Below, piece by piece: positions 44,299 through 54,455 of a stretch of DNA of 64,000 bases. The stretch is from Acidomyces sp. 'richmondensis'. Its lineage: Eukaryota > Ascomycota > Dothideomycetes > Mycosphaerellales > Teratosphaeriaceae. Under the pieces are notes generated by a model. It was not told the origin of the DNA. It ran no database searches and worked only from the letters and a program-made list of their open reading frames with translations. Location of the stretch: positions 248,001 through 312,000 of the forward strand of contig QVLQ01000008.1 of NCBI GenBank assembly GCA_003545705.1, given 5' to 3'. The position numbers were made by a program, and so were the translations under genes. Positions within the stretch are counted from its first letter, which is position 1. Each line of letters begins with the position of its first letter.

Positions 44299-45357
44299 AT
44301 GCCACGTCTGAAACAAACCGCTGCGGAGACAGATGGAAAATCATATTTGGAGCTCATAAAGGAAGCGGATAAGTGTGTGCCTCATTCACCTTTTCACAGG
44401 AGATTTCCAATCGAGCAATCCTTTGCTGATAGTTTTTTGACATTCCAAAGCTTCCCATTTGATCCATTAGAGGTATCAAAATATTACAAGCTATTCCTCC
44501 CCGGCGACGAGGAACCGCATGGCTATTTACTTCCCGAAATTGTGGCAAAGATGCCTTGGACCGGAGACTTCATGGTTGACCAAAACTCCAAGCGCATTAC
44601 TGTGCATGACCGATCCCATGGCCAAAAGACGGCCCAAGCCGTCAACGCGGCATTTCAAAACATAGTTAAAAAGTGCATCGACGGCGATACATTCCGCATA
44701 CTTTGCCGGCAGCATAGCGAACCATTTCTAATCCCGAGCGCTGTCTATGATCAGCCTGTCTACGTAGAACGCTTTGCTGCGCCACTGTTTGGCATCACCT
44801 GCCGAGGAGCACATCTGATTGCCTACACATACAGCAAGGATCATGACTTACATTTGTGGATCCCGAGACGATCACAGCATCTTTTCGCATATCCTGGTAT
44901 GCTGGATACGACGGTAGCCGGTGGTGTGAAAGCTGGAGTAACGCCATTTCAAACCATCATACAGGAGTCGCACGAAGAGGCATCGCTGGAAGCAAAATAT
45001 ATTGAAAGAAAAATTTACGCGGGGGGGTTGGTTTCACACATGAGCGTGACCGGTAAAGGATTTAAAGGAGAGCAGGGTTTGGTTGTGCCGGACTTTATCT
45101 ATGTATATGACCTTGAGTTGCCGTCTGACACCATTCCGAAGCCACACGATGAGGAGGTGAAGGAATTTTACCGTATGCCGGTGAGAGAAGTCCAAGCTGC
45201 GCTGAAGGCAGCAGAGTTCAAGCCGGATTCTGCTATGGTGATCATCGACTTTTTCATCCGACATGGAATCATCACGGCCGACAACGAGGGTCAATATGTT
45301 GAAATATGCACGCGATTGCGAAGAAGATTACCTTTCCGGACTGGTCTTCCGAGGTAG
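44299..45357 (+). CDS. DUF4743/Nudix hydrolase, Tnr3/YJR142W-like
   Basis: Single exon, 352 aa. The N-terminal half is DUF4743 (PFHRRFPIEQSF .. LLPEIVAKMPW), seen in fungal Tnr3-like proteins and YJR142W, where it precedes a Nudix domain. Yeast members of this group dephosphorylate oxidised thiamine diphosphates, so this may be a metabolite-repair enzyme. The Nudix box is at 208-230 (GGVKAGVTPF .. QESHEEASL). It keeps the metal-binding EE pair and the final small-hydrophobic positions, but has Val where the first conserved Glu of GX5E is and Gln for the Arg of REUXEE. LHLWIPRRSQ and MLDTTVAGG just before are typical. An ATG at 44286 opens an out-of-frame upstream ORF overlapping the start, which may reduce translation. 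Confidence 0.85.
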   Translation: MPRLKQTAAETDGKSYLELIKEADKCVPHSPFHRRFPIEQSFADSFLTFQSFPFDPLEVSKYYKLFLPGDEEPHGYLLPEIVAKMPWTGDFMVDQNSKRITVHDRSHGQKTAQAVNAAFQNIVKKCIDGDTFRILCRQHSEPFLIPSAVYDQPVYVERFAAPLFGITCRGAHLIAYTYSKDHDLHLWIPRRSQHLFAYPGMLDTTVAGGVKAGVTPFQTIIQESHEEASLEAKYIERKIYAGGLVSHMSVTGKGFKGEQGLVVPDFIYVYDLELPSDTIPKPHDEEVKEFYRMPVREVQAALKAAEFKPDSAMVIIDFFIRHGIITADNEGQYVEICTRLRRRLPFRTGLPR

Positions 45358-46107
45358 CAAACTAACTTGTATCGTACTACTACTATCCACTTCCCCCGTC
45401 CCCATCCCTAACCCCGAAACACCCTCACCTCTCATGTATGATTCGATCAAACGATTTTTTGTAGAAACAAAGAGATATGGAAAGGAATTCTTATCTTGAG
45501 CCGATGAAATACGGCGGCCATGTATAATAGTGCGGCCTGTTTTCCTGATAATCCTAGCTTCTTCTAACATTGATTAGCTACTTACAACGTTTCACTCCAG
45601 GCTCCGGAAGGAGTGGACAAATCAAGATGAGATCAGTATTGCTTTGCTCTTGCCACTCACTTTTTATTTGAACCTTCTAATCGAGAATAAATTCCTCTAA
45701 GAAAAGAAACCTTGTAGAAAATGAATAGAAAATTTTCAGAGATAATAGACAAAGATTTGCTGAAAACAAACCGAGCGCTCTTCGACTTTATGAAAGAAAA
45801 TGGGATACATGTGCAAGTACGACTTTCAAATCCACGGCAATAGAAACTTGCAGAAGCAGACTTCATTGATGCTGGCCGTTCCGACATCAGTGGCCACTGC
45901 TATTGTTGATGGAGGCGAAGGCGCAGCGGTGACCGAGAAGGATTTCATTGATAGCATGCAAGTAGTTGCATGCTATCGATTCGATAAATATTAGCCGTCA
46001 CCACATGCTAGCTCCTTATTAAGAACAAGATGTGGCTATCAGAGCTTGCGATTCTAATCTGCAAAAATAATTGGCAACCGATCACATGGGACCGGTGATA
46101 TACCATA
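45358..46107. other. Intergenic region between convergent genes
   Basis: About 750 bases between the ends of the Nudix gene and the Sam37 gene. No recognisable ORF or RNA. It must contain both 3' ends. Confidence 0.5.
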
Positions 46108-47454
46108 TCATTCCCTTCCCACCTGCACATCCACTCCCAAACCGACAGGATCCAACCGTCCTAGCCCCTCCCCCTCGCCATTTACCAACTCCCGAAACCC
46201 CCGTTGCTGAGACGACGACCCCCACACCCCAGCAATCGCTGCCCCCAATTCCCCGTAATCTTCCCATCGCCTCCGACCGAAAACATGGTGCGTACCTTGC
46301 CCCATTTGCTGATGCGCGGGCCAAAAAACCACGCCGGCGCGGAGGAAAGAGATATAAATGCCCAACCCGAACGTCCCCGCCGCAAGGACGAAGATAGGGA
46401 GGGAGGTGTGGTCCCGCTGCCACGTCGAGGATGAAGAGCGACAGGAGATTATCGCTGTCGTACCTGCGCACAAAGGACCCAGGATAGGGAGGTGCGGAAT
46501 CAGGGTACTCAGAGTGTTGTTCTGAAGGTTGGATGCGGAAGGGATGGTCCAGGGCAATACGCCTTCCATTCCCAGCCCCAGCTCATTGTGAACACGGTTC
46601 ACCCACGCTCTCAACTTCCCGAACTCGTCCCTCCGCAGCGTCTCCCGTAACCAGGCGTCCGGGAGTGTAGGGTAAAACATCAGTGCCAGATACCCATACA
46701 CGAGACAATCTATTTCCCTGATTTCTGTGTCGCGGGATAAGTGCTGGTGCGCAACAAAAAAATTTTGGAGTGGGGTAAAGAACGACGTCGCGAGAGCATG
46801 AAGGCGGAATGATGAAGAAGACAAGAGAGAACGGAGGGTGGGTTTGCGAGGAAGGAGGAGGGAGGCGCGGGTTTGAGGGTCGGATTCAAAGACGGCGTCG
46901 GAAGAAGGCGAAGATTTGTCGTTGACGTCTGGGGAGGAGGTTTCAATGCCAAGGGACGCGGTACGTTCGCAGGCTTGACGGCGGCGGGAAGGGGGAAGGA
47001 TGTAGTTGGCGTACCTTCGTTCGCGCAGCCCTCAGGTTTAGAATTCAGGACGTTTGGGTGCAAGGAATAATGGATCCGCTTACCATGGGAGTATCCGAGT
47101 AAATTCCCCCCTGGTCGCCTCCCGATAGTTCTCTCCTGAGACGAAAAGTGATAGGTCTAGCAGCACGGAGCCGTGAGCGTCGAGGAAAGCGGCGAGAGCA
47201 ACATCGTCAGCCGGGCGCGGGGAGGGCTGGGGATAGAGATGGCGGGCGATATTGCGAAAGCCAGTGATACGCCGGGGCTGGCTGCTATCAAGGTCGAGGA
47301 GGTATGGCTGTGGGGTAGCGGTGGCGTCGGAGATGAGTTGCCACGGGGTTTGGGTACGACGGAAGTGTAGGTGAAGGAGGGCAACGGTGGCGATGGACTC
47401 GGGGTCAAGGGATGGGAGGGAGAAGGCAGGACCGAGGATAAAGAGTTGGAGCAT
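46108..47454 (-). CDS. SAM37: Sam37/Tom37/metaxin-like outer mitochondrial membrane protein
   Basis: Minus-strand exons 47084-47454 and 46108-47014 give 425 aa. Sam37 is a cytosol-facing subunit of the SAM complex that inserts beta-barrel proteins into the outer mitochondrial membrane. The N-terminus LQLFILGPAFSLPSLDPESI followed by ITGFRNIARHLYP is the thioredoxin-like start of metaxins. The 69-nt intron join gives LPWYANYILPPSRR, the conserved block after which the GST-like helices follow (ASLGIE .. TEIREIDCLVYGYLALMFYP). A C-terminal hydrophobic stretch (SLPIFVLAAGTFGLGIYISF) fits a membrane anchor. Conservation of the middle region is weak, as in most fungal Sam37. It is divergent from mitochondrial IleRS with about 390 bases between the starts. 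Confidence 0.83.
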
Positions 47455-47847
47455 TTGAATGGAGTGAATTTCATGTGAGTCCTTTGCGAGTTTTCACATG
47501 CTTCCATGGGGTGCAGGGAAATGAATGGCATTTGGGCGCGAGTCATGCGCATATAAGCTCGAACTCGGAGATGCGGAAGTCGGGGATCTGTACTATGAAG
47601 TGCTGGAACAATACACCCTAGGACCTTCGAATACTGGGGATATATATTCCTTTTATTACCTCTGATGAGCATATATACCTCTTCGACGGCCATATCTTCT
47701 CTGTGATTGTGCGGAAGGAACACTCCGACTACTCACTGACCAATACCACCCCCCCCACCCCCCCCTTGGCCCGAGTCATGCTTCAAGCATCCATCAATGC
47801 ATATAACTTCCACCCCTCCCTCCCGGTGACACACTCATGACCTCTCA
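47455..47847. promoter_or_regulatory. Shared upstream region of Sam37 and mitochondrial IleRS
   Basis: The divergent starts are about 393 bases apart. A C-rich tract lies at about 47749-47765. An ATG at 47837, 11 bases before the IleRS start, is out of frame and opens a 92-codon reading frame overlapping it. Confidence 0.5.
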
Positions 47848-50800
47848 ATGCGCCTCCCTTTCAACCCCACCTCCCTTCTCCGCTCCAAACCCCAATCATG
47901 GTCCCACACGCTACACCTTCCCGCCACCTCCTTCCCGGCACGCGCCACCCCCGAGGCTCTGCTGCGCTACCGACGTCGTTGCGCCGATGACCTGTACGCC
48001 TGGCAGCTCTGCAATCGTCCCAACCATGGACAGACCGGGAATGCACCACGTGATTTCGTCTTGCATGACGGTCCACCCTACGCCAACGGCCCCGTCCACG
48101 TTGGCCACGCTGTAAACAAAATTCTCAAAGACTTGATTTTACGCTGGGAGATAGCACGGGGAAGGAGGGTGAGATATCGGCCGGGATGGGATTGTCATGG
48201 CTTGCCCATAGAGATGAAAGCTTTACAACAAGGGCAGGCAAACGGTGAGGAGGGGGATAGCCAAGTTTTAAGCGCGAAAGAAATTCGCAGTCGCGCGCGA
48301 AAACTCGCCAACTCTGCAATTGAGATGCAGAAAGCGAGTTTCCGCGGGTGGGGAGTCATGGGGGAGTGGGAGACACCGTACATGACGATGGAGGCCGGTT
48401 TTGAGTTGCGACAGATGGACGTATTTCGGAGGATGGTGGAGAAGGGTCTCATTTCCCGCCACCACCGCCCGGTTTACTGGTCTCCATCTTCCCGCACCGC
48501 TCTCGCTGAAGCTGAACTCGAATACGACGACACACATCATTGCACTGCGGCGTTCGTGCGCTTCCCGTTCTTGCGGCTTCCTCCTGTTCTCGAAACACTT
48601 GGGTTTGGGGCTGGGAAGACTGTAAGCGCACTCATCTGGACTACGACTCCTTGGACTTTACCCGCAAATAAGGCCATTGCCGTGCACAAAAACATCGAAT
48701 ACATTATACTTCGACTCTCCGTTAGCAGGAATGGAACAAAAGATGATGAGGATAGCGAATATCTCCTTTTAGCCCGTGACCGCGTCCAGCACGTCCTCTC
48801 TTACCTTCCCGAACCCCCCGCCACCGTCGAAATCGTGCACGAAGGTATTACTGGCGCCCAGCTTGTCGCCGTTGACATCAATGGGAGACCAATCGCGTCA
48901 TGCTATAACCTCTTCCAAGCCACCGAATCACCCTTCCTTTCCGCCGACTTTGTGACAGCAAACTCCGGCACGGGCCTTGTACACTGCGCCCCGGGCCACG
49001 GTATGGAGGACTATCACCTCTGCCTTCACCATGGCGTGGGCCCTGCTCTGGCTCCGGTGGATGAAGCGGGGCGGTTTACCGCTGACGTTTTCCCTGCCGC
49101 CGCCGCAATTCCTGACCGACTCCCTAGGCTGGAGGGACTCGACGTACAAACCGACGGCGTAGATGCAATCCTCTCCATATTATCCTCCCCCCCTCACAGT
49201 GTTTTTCCCTCGACTCTCCCCTGCAAGCCGCAAAATTTAGTATTTGCGACCCACGACTTCGTGCACAAATACCCCATCGACTGGCGCACCAAACTACCTG
49301 TCCTCGTGCGAGCTACCGCGCAGTGGTTTGCAGATGTATCCACCCTGCATCCTCGCGCCGTGGAGGCCCTGGACAGCGTAAAGTTCCTCCCCGCTTCGGG
49401 ACGGAAACGATTGGAAGGCTTCTTGCGAGGAAGAACCGCGTGGTGTATCTCGCGGCAGCGAAGTTGGGGAGTTCCCATTCCAGCGTTGTATCATGTGAAC
49501 AGCGGGGAATTAGAGTGTTCCCCTGAAAGTGTGGGGTATATAATATCCGTGTTGGAGAGCGGGGCGAGGAGCTTGGAGGATTGGTTCACGGATCCTGAGG
49601 TGGAGGATGTATGGGTGCCTCCCGCTTTAAGGAAAAGAGGGAAATGGAGGAGAGGACGTGATACGATGGATGTCTGGTTCGATTCGGGGACCACATGGAC
49701 GGTGCTGGAAGACGGAAGGGCCGGGGGAGTGTTGAGTGATCTCTGCGTGGAAGGTACGGATCAGCATCGGGGCTGGTTTCAGAGCAGTTTGCTCACGTAC
49801 GTCGCCGGACAGACGGAAGGCATGGGGAAGGTGGCGGCCCCGCCATATGGAATGGTCATCACGCACGGCTTCACGCTGGACGCCGCCGGCAGGAAGATGA
49901 GTAAGAGTTTGGGTAACGTCATTGCGCCGGAAGAAATCGTGGAGGGTCGATTGCTCCCGCCACTCGACCACATACGGAAGGGCCGGAAAAAGAAGAAGAA
50001 TGCGGACGTTCGGCCCACGGTGGAGAGGAAGGAGGGAAATGAAGTTATGTATGATTCCCTCGGCCCAGACGTCTTACGTGTGTGGGTAGCAAGCGCAGAT
50101 TATACACGCGATGTGACGGTATCGGTGGCCAGTGTCCAAGAGGCGCAGGGGCTGGTGCAAAAGCTTCGCGTCACGATCAAATGGCTGTTGGGCGTTTTGA
50201 GGGACTACGACCCGTCCTCCCCATACCCTACATCATCTCCACACGGATCCACGATGACACCGAGTCTTACATTCGCGGACCGGGCCCTCCTCTATCGCCT
50301 CCACCGTCTCGACCGCGCCGTCCACGCCGCCTACGCTGCTTACGAGTTCCACCGCGGCGTCCGCGAAATTGCTGCGTTTGTACAGCAAGACTTGAGCGCG
50401 TTCTACTTTGAAGTGGTGAAAGATGCCGTATACGCTGGATCTAGCGGGGTACGGCGGCGGACGCACAGAGTGCTATTCACTGTCCTGGAGGGATTGATGA
50501 GGTGGTTGGGGCCCATAACGCCGCATTTGGTAGAGGAGTGTTGGGAATTTTGGCCGGAGAGATTGAAGGGGGGAGACCATCCGCTGAATAAGGTTTGGAA
50601 GGTGCTTGACGAGAAGCAGGGAGAGGAAGATTTGGAGAAGGAGTGGGAAGGATTTGGGCGGTTGCGTGCGGCCGTCACAGCAGCCCAGGAGGATGCGAGG
50701 AGGGAGGGCAAGCTGAGGGCCGGATTGGGCTGTGCCATCCGAATTTTGGTCCCGCGCGAGGCAGAGATGTCGGGATTAGGACGGTGGATCCGAATGTGGA

Positions 50801-51078
50801 ATGCAAGCGGGGAGTTGGCCGATTTGTTGGTGGTGAGTCAGGTCGATATGGTTGTGGGCGGGGCTTCTCGGTCCGGCGCTGACGAGGAGCCGTGGCGATT
50901 CGAACGGGCTGTGGAAGTGGGTGACGATGATGCGGAGCAAGGCATTACGGTCGTTGTCCTCCCACCCAAGGGGAATAAGTGCGGACGATGCTGGAAGATG
51001 ACGGCGGCACAGCCAGAAGAGCTGTGTGAGCGGTGCGTTGAGGTTCTCGTGAAGGACGGACAGAAGGAGTGTGCCTAA
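47848..51078 (+). CDS. ISM1: Isoleucyl-tRNA synthetase, mitochondrial
   Basis: Single exon, 1076 aa. It charges mitochondrial tRNA-Ile. Residues 1-40 are basic with Ser and Pro, fitting a presequence. Class I motifs are complete: PPYANGPVHVGHAVNKILKD with HVGH at 84-87, GWDCHGLPIEMKA, WTTTPWTLPANKAIAVH in the editing domain, DVWFDSGTTW, and KMSKS at 683-687 in GRKMSKSLGNV. The C-terminus has a Zn-binding CGRCW .. CERC pair like bacterial IleRS. A basic insertion with GRKKKKN near 713 is unusual. Length is normal for fungal mitochondrial IleRS. It is convergent with acetoacetyl-CoA synthetase. An out-of-frame upstream ATG lies at 47837. Confidence 0.96.
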   Translation: MRLPFNPTSLLRSKPQSWSHTLHLPATSFPARATPEALLRYRRRCADDLYAWQLCNRPNHGQTGNAPRDFVLHDGPPYANGPVHVGHAVNKILKDLILRWEIARGRRVRYRPGWDCHGLPIEMKALQQGQANGEEGDSQVLSAKEIRSRARKLANSAIEMQKASFRGWGVMGEWETPYMTMEAGFELRQMDVFRRMVEKGLISRHHRPVYWSPSSRTALAEAELEYDDTHHCTAAFVRFPFLRLPPVLETLGFGAGKTVSALIWTTTPWTLPANKAIAVHKNIEYIILRLSVSRNGTKDDEDSEYLLLARDRVQHVLSYLPEPPATVEIVHEGITGAQLVAVDINGRPIASCYNLFQATESPFLSADFVTANSGTGLVHCAPGHGMEDYHLCLHHGVGPALAPVDEAGRFTADVFPAAAAIPDRLPRLEGLDVQTDGVDAILSILSSPPHSVFPSTLPCKPQNLVFATHDFVHKYPIDWRTKLPVLVRATAQWFADVSTLHPRAVEALDSVKFLPASGRKRLEGFLRGRTAWCISRQRSWGVPIPALYHVNSGELECSPESVGYIISVLESGARSLEDWFTDPEVEDVWVPPALRKRGKWRRGRDTMDVWFDSGTTWTVLEDGRAGGVLSDLCVEGTDQHRGWFQSSLLTYVAGQTEGMGKVAAPPYGMVITHGFTLDAAGRKMSKSLGNVIAPEEIVEGRLLPPLDHIRKGRKKKKNADVRPTVERKEGNEVMYDSLGPDVLRVWVASADYTRDVTVSVASVQEAQGLVQKLRVTIKWLLGVLRDYDPSSPYPTSSPHGSTMTPSLTFADRALLYRLHRLDRAVHAAYAAYEFHRGVREIAAFVQQDLSAFYFEVVKDAVYAGSSGVRRRTHRVLFTVLEGLMRWLGPITPHLVEECWEFWPERLKGGDHPLNKVWKVLDEKQGEEDLEKEWEGFGRLRAAVTAAQEDARREGKLRAGLGCAIRILVPREAEMSGLGRWIRMWNASGELADLLVVSQVDMVVGGASRSGADEEPWRFERAVEVGDDDAEQGITVVVLPPKGNKCGRCWKMTAAQPEELCERCVEVLVKDGQKECA

Positions 51079-51213
51079 AAATCATCACCCATCAGCATGG
51101 ACTTTGACTCAAACCAAATTTGAAAAAAAAAAATCACTAATAGTGGCGAAGGAAACCAAGTCCGAATATTACCTTGCTCACTTTGATTGGTACAGAGATC
51201 TATTTCGACCCTG

Positions 51214-51257
51214 TATGTATATATATATATGTGTGTGTGTGTGTCTGTGTGTGTGTA
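51214..51257. repeat. TA/TG microsatellite between convergent genes
   Basis: An alternating (ta)n then (tg)n tract with one interruption, in the 250-base spacer between the IleRS and acetoacetyl-CoA synthetase ends. Nothing else is seen in the spacer. Confidence 0.85.
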
Positions 51258-51335
51258 TCAAAAACATCTCTCTTCTTCACCCAACTCCACCTGATGCTCA
51301 CCAAGATGAGGGTGACACACAAACACGCACATCCT

Positions 51336-53607
51336 CTACAACTTCGCCTTCACTACTTCCTCCTCGCCCTCCCAATTCCTAAATCGCTTAAAATACTCTA
51401 TTGCCTCGGGATTCACCACTGTCTGGCTCACCTTCACCTCTTTCCCTGCCATCACCTCTTTCACGGCGCTCTCAACTTTTTTCCCATTAATCGTCACGGG
51501 TACATCCGGCACGGGGACAATAAACCGTGGGACGTGACGTGGGGAGAGGGCGTTCCGGATGGTGGATTTAATGGCGTTGCGGAGGGTAGGCGTAAAGCGG
51601 TGTGGAGGTTTCATGACGATGAAAAGGAAGACATCTTCGTCCACGTCGTGCGGGCGGCGGCGACCGATGCAGAGGGTGTTGGTGATAGAGGCGGTGAAGG
51701 GCGGGGCTTCGATCAAGGAGTAGATTTCGCTGCTGCCAAAGCGAATGCCGGAGGGATCTTTGGTGGGGCTTTCGGTAAGTATGAAGAGAAAAGCAAGGAG
51801 ACAGAGGACTAGATGGGGGGAGAAAACAAATAGCTTCGGAAAGAAGCCGTGGACAAATGGATCTGTGCAGAAACGAGATGGGGGAAGAAAAACCAAGGGG
51901 GTGGGGCGGAGAGGAAGAAAGCAAAATGTAAGACGTACTCAACACGCCATCACTCCTCCCATGCATCACCAAACCTCCCGTTATTGGGTTCATACTGACC
52001 CAATCATGCTGCGCCCACACATCCAAGCCCTTTTCCGCAAATCTTTCGAAATAAGCCTCCCAATATTTCCGCCCCCCCTCGTCTCCCCAGAAAAAACAAG
52101 GCATACTCGGAAACGCTTTCCTGACCACCATCTCTCCCGCCTGTCCTGACCCTGCGATACTCTCCCCCGTCTCCGGGTCCGCGATGTCGACGTCCATGCC
52201 CAATCCGTAGATCTGCATTTCTCCAGCGTAGAGCGGGGCGGAAGGGTCGGCGGCGATGAGACTAGTCGCCGTGTCTGTCCCCCCCGCCGTGTTGCACAGA
52301 TGCACATGTGGGGGGAAGGCGGTGTGGTAGAACCAGCGATACTGCGCGGGGGAGAGGGTGGCACCGGTTGTGTAGACGATACGGAGAGAGGATAAGTTCA
52401 GGGCTTCTCGGGGAGAGATCCCGCCTGCCATTTCGACTTCTAGAAGGTATCGTGGACTTGTGCCGAAGTATGTGACGCGGAATTTTTCGACCAGACGAAG
52501 GAGGAAACGCGGGTCGGGATACAAAGGAGAACCGTTGTATACGATGGTTTTGGCGCCGCAGGCGAAATAACCGCACATGATGTAGAAAACAACCCAGGAC
52601 GTGCTGCTGTATTGCAATACGACATCGCGGGGGGTGGTGGCATTGTGGACGGCGGAGATTTTCTTGAGTTGCAGGATGATTCCATGCCGGTGGACAATGC
52701 ACTTTGGTTGGCCCGTAGTACCGGAGGTGTAACAAATCATGAGCGGGTCATTGAAAGAAGTCGACTCGAAAACGAGGGCATCGCGAATGGACGCAAGGGC
52801 GAGGAAATCCGCGATGGGAGATATTAGCGGCAGGCCACCCCTTTCTTTGCTTTCCTCCCACCAACCTACTTGTTCCTCTCCGACCGGGATGACAAACGCC
52901 CTGGGCCTGGGCCTCAGCCTCTCCAAAACTCTCCTCACCTTTCCACCTGTACCCTCCACCTTACCCTTCCACCTGGTCCACCCATCCACAAACAACACCT
53001 TCGCCTCAACTTGCCTCAACCTCGCCAAAACCCCCTCCTCCCCCAACTCAGGACTAATACACGTAAATACAGCACCCACGGCCGCGCAGGCATGAAACAA
53101 CACCACGGCCCACACGGATGTTGCAACGAGCGCAGCCACGCGATCCCCTTTTCGCACCCCGAGTCCTCGCCGCAAAGCGCTTGCTACGACTCGGACTCGC
53201 TCCCGGAACTCGCTCCACCGCACCACCTCCCCTTCATCGTGGCAAAGGTCCAGACCCTCCCGCCACCCAACCAAGGCCACGGCGTTAGGATCGGGGTTAG
53301 CGAAGAGCGCATTTTCGGCGTAATTGAATCGATGGAGACCCGGAAAGAAAGGAGGGATGGCGCTCATGGGGAGTTTGTCGTCGTAGGCCACGGCAACGTC
53401 CGGGGGCAGTGGGGGGCGGAGGTCGAGGTATGTGTAGAGATCGATCCAGAAGTCTTGGGCTTGTTGCACGCTCCAAGAGTGCAGATCGCGAGAGGTGCGG
53501 AGATGCAGAGAAAAGCGACGATTGACATGCTGGCGGTACCTGTCTATAGAGGTGTGACCCGGGTGTGTAGGCGTCCAGAGCGGCTGGTCCTTCGGTGGGG
53601 AGGGCAT
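51336..53607 (-). CDS. Acetoacetyl-CoA synthetase
   Basis: Minus-strand exons 51939-53607 and 51336-51757 give 696 aa. It activates acetoacetate to acetoacetyl-CoA with ATP. The N-terminal ACAS_N-like block, FNYAENAL, and the AMP-binding loop YTSGTTGQPKCIVHRHG at 293 on are present, along with VVFYIMCGYFACGAKTIVYNG and HLCNTAGGTDTATS (adenine region). DGVLNPSGIRFGSSEIYSLIE spans the splice join, with the hinge and aligned residues as in the family. The C-terminal catalytic Lys lies in NGKKVESAVKEV. The 181-nt intron is the second longest among the genes here, and its reading frame stays open, so retention would give a protein with a changed C-terminus lacking the catalytic Lys. No localisation signal is clear; it is probably cytosolic. 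Confidence 0.94.
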
Positions 53608-54455
53608 GGTATGAACTTTGTGTTAAACTGTTTACCCCTTCTCTTGTTTGAGTGAGAAGGGTCAGAAAACGTGTATGAAACACGATGGTGACATTAGATT
53701 TATGATAAGACCCTGAAATGTCGAAGCTGTGGGATTAGAGTAGAGATGCCGGACATAAGGTGGGGGGAGTGTGTTGAGCCGAGGAGCCGAAAAATATATA
53801 TATGCTTGGGGAAAACTGAAGAAGCACGTGGTAGAAGAGGAGAGGCGCCGAACGATGGAGGGAAACCTATTGATGAACAAGAAAAACCCAATATATCGTC
53901 GCTAGTATGCTATTATTTCGCAGGTATTGTTACAGACTCGGCAGATCTAGTCAATGCCAGCCACCCCCAATCTATGTGTAATACGACGGGGTTGTGAAAG
54001 AGGGGAGAAACGAACTCACGCGAACGCCTCACCACCCTCCCCGTCCTGCGGCCAACTGCGGATCAAAGCAGCGGCGATGATGCAACATGCCTCCCAAAGA
54101 ATAAAACGCCCGGAACGCTATGCACCTTGCTCCCCTTCGCCCACCAATTGGCCATGGCCATTTACCCCCAAAAAGATCCATCTCATCTTTTCTTTCCATG
54201 CTTCCGGCTATCCATAGGTTACATGTTCGACATCCTGTTTTCTTCCCTCTCCTGCATCTACTTCCACGTCAACTCCCCTTTACTCAGACCCGCTGCCGAC
54301 ACCAGCGACGAAGCCGCTGACGAAGGAGGAGGAGGAGGAGAAGAAGAAGAAGAAGAAGAAGAAGAAGAAGAAGAAGAGGAGGAGGAGGAGGAGGAGGAGG
54401 AGGAGGAGGAGGAGGAGGATATGCCACGTCATTTTGCCTCCCCCTCTTTTGAGTC
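53608..54455. other. Intergenic region, no supported gene
   Basis: Between the start of acetoacetyl-CoA synthetase and the end of the mitochondrial carrier, both on the minus strand. It carries a long GAA/GAG tract (54322-54419). ORFs across it consist of repeated codons and are artefacts. Confidence 0.5.
54322..54419. repeat. GAA/GAG trinucleotide repeat
   Basis: About 98 bases of GGA/GAA/GAG triplets, pure purine on the plus strand. It lies just past the stop of the carrier gene, so the transcript's 3' UTR would contain a C/U triplet tract. Such homopurine tracts can form triplex DNA. Confidence 0.9.
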
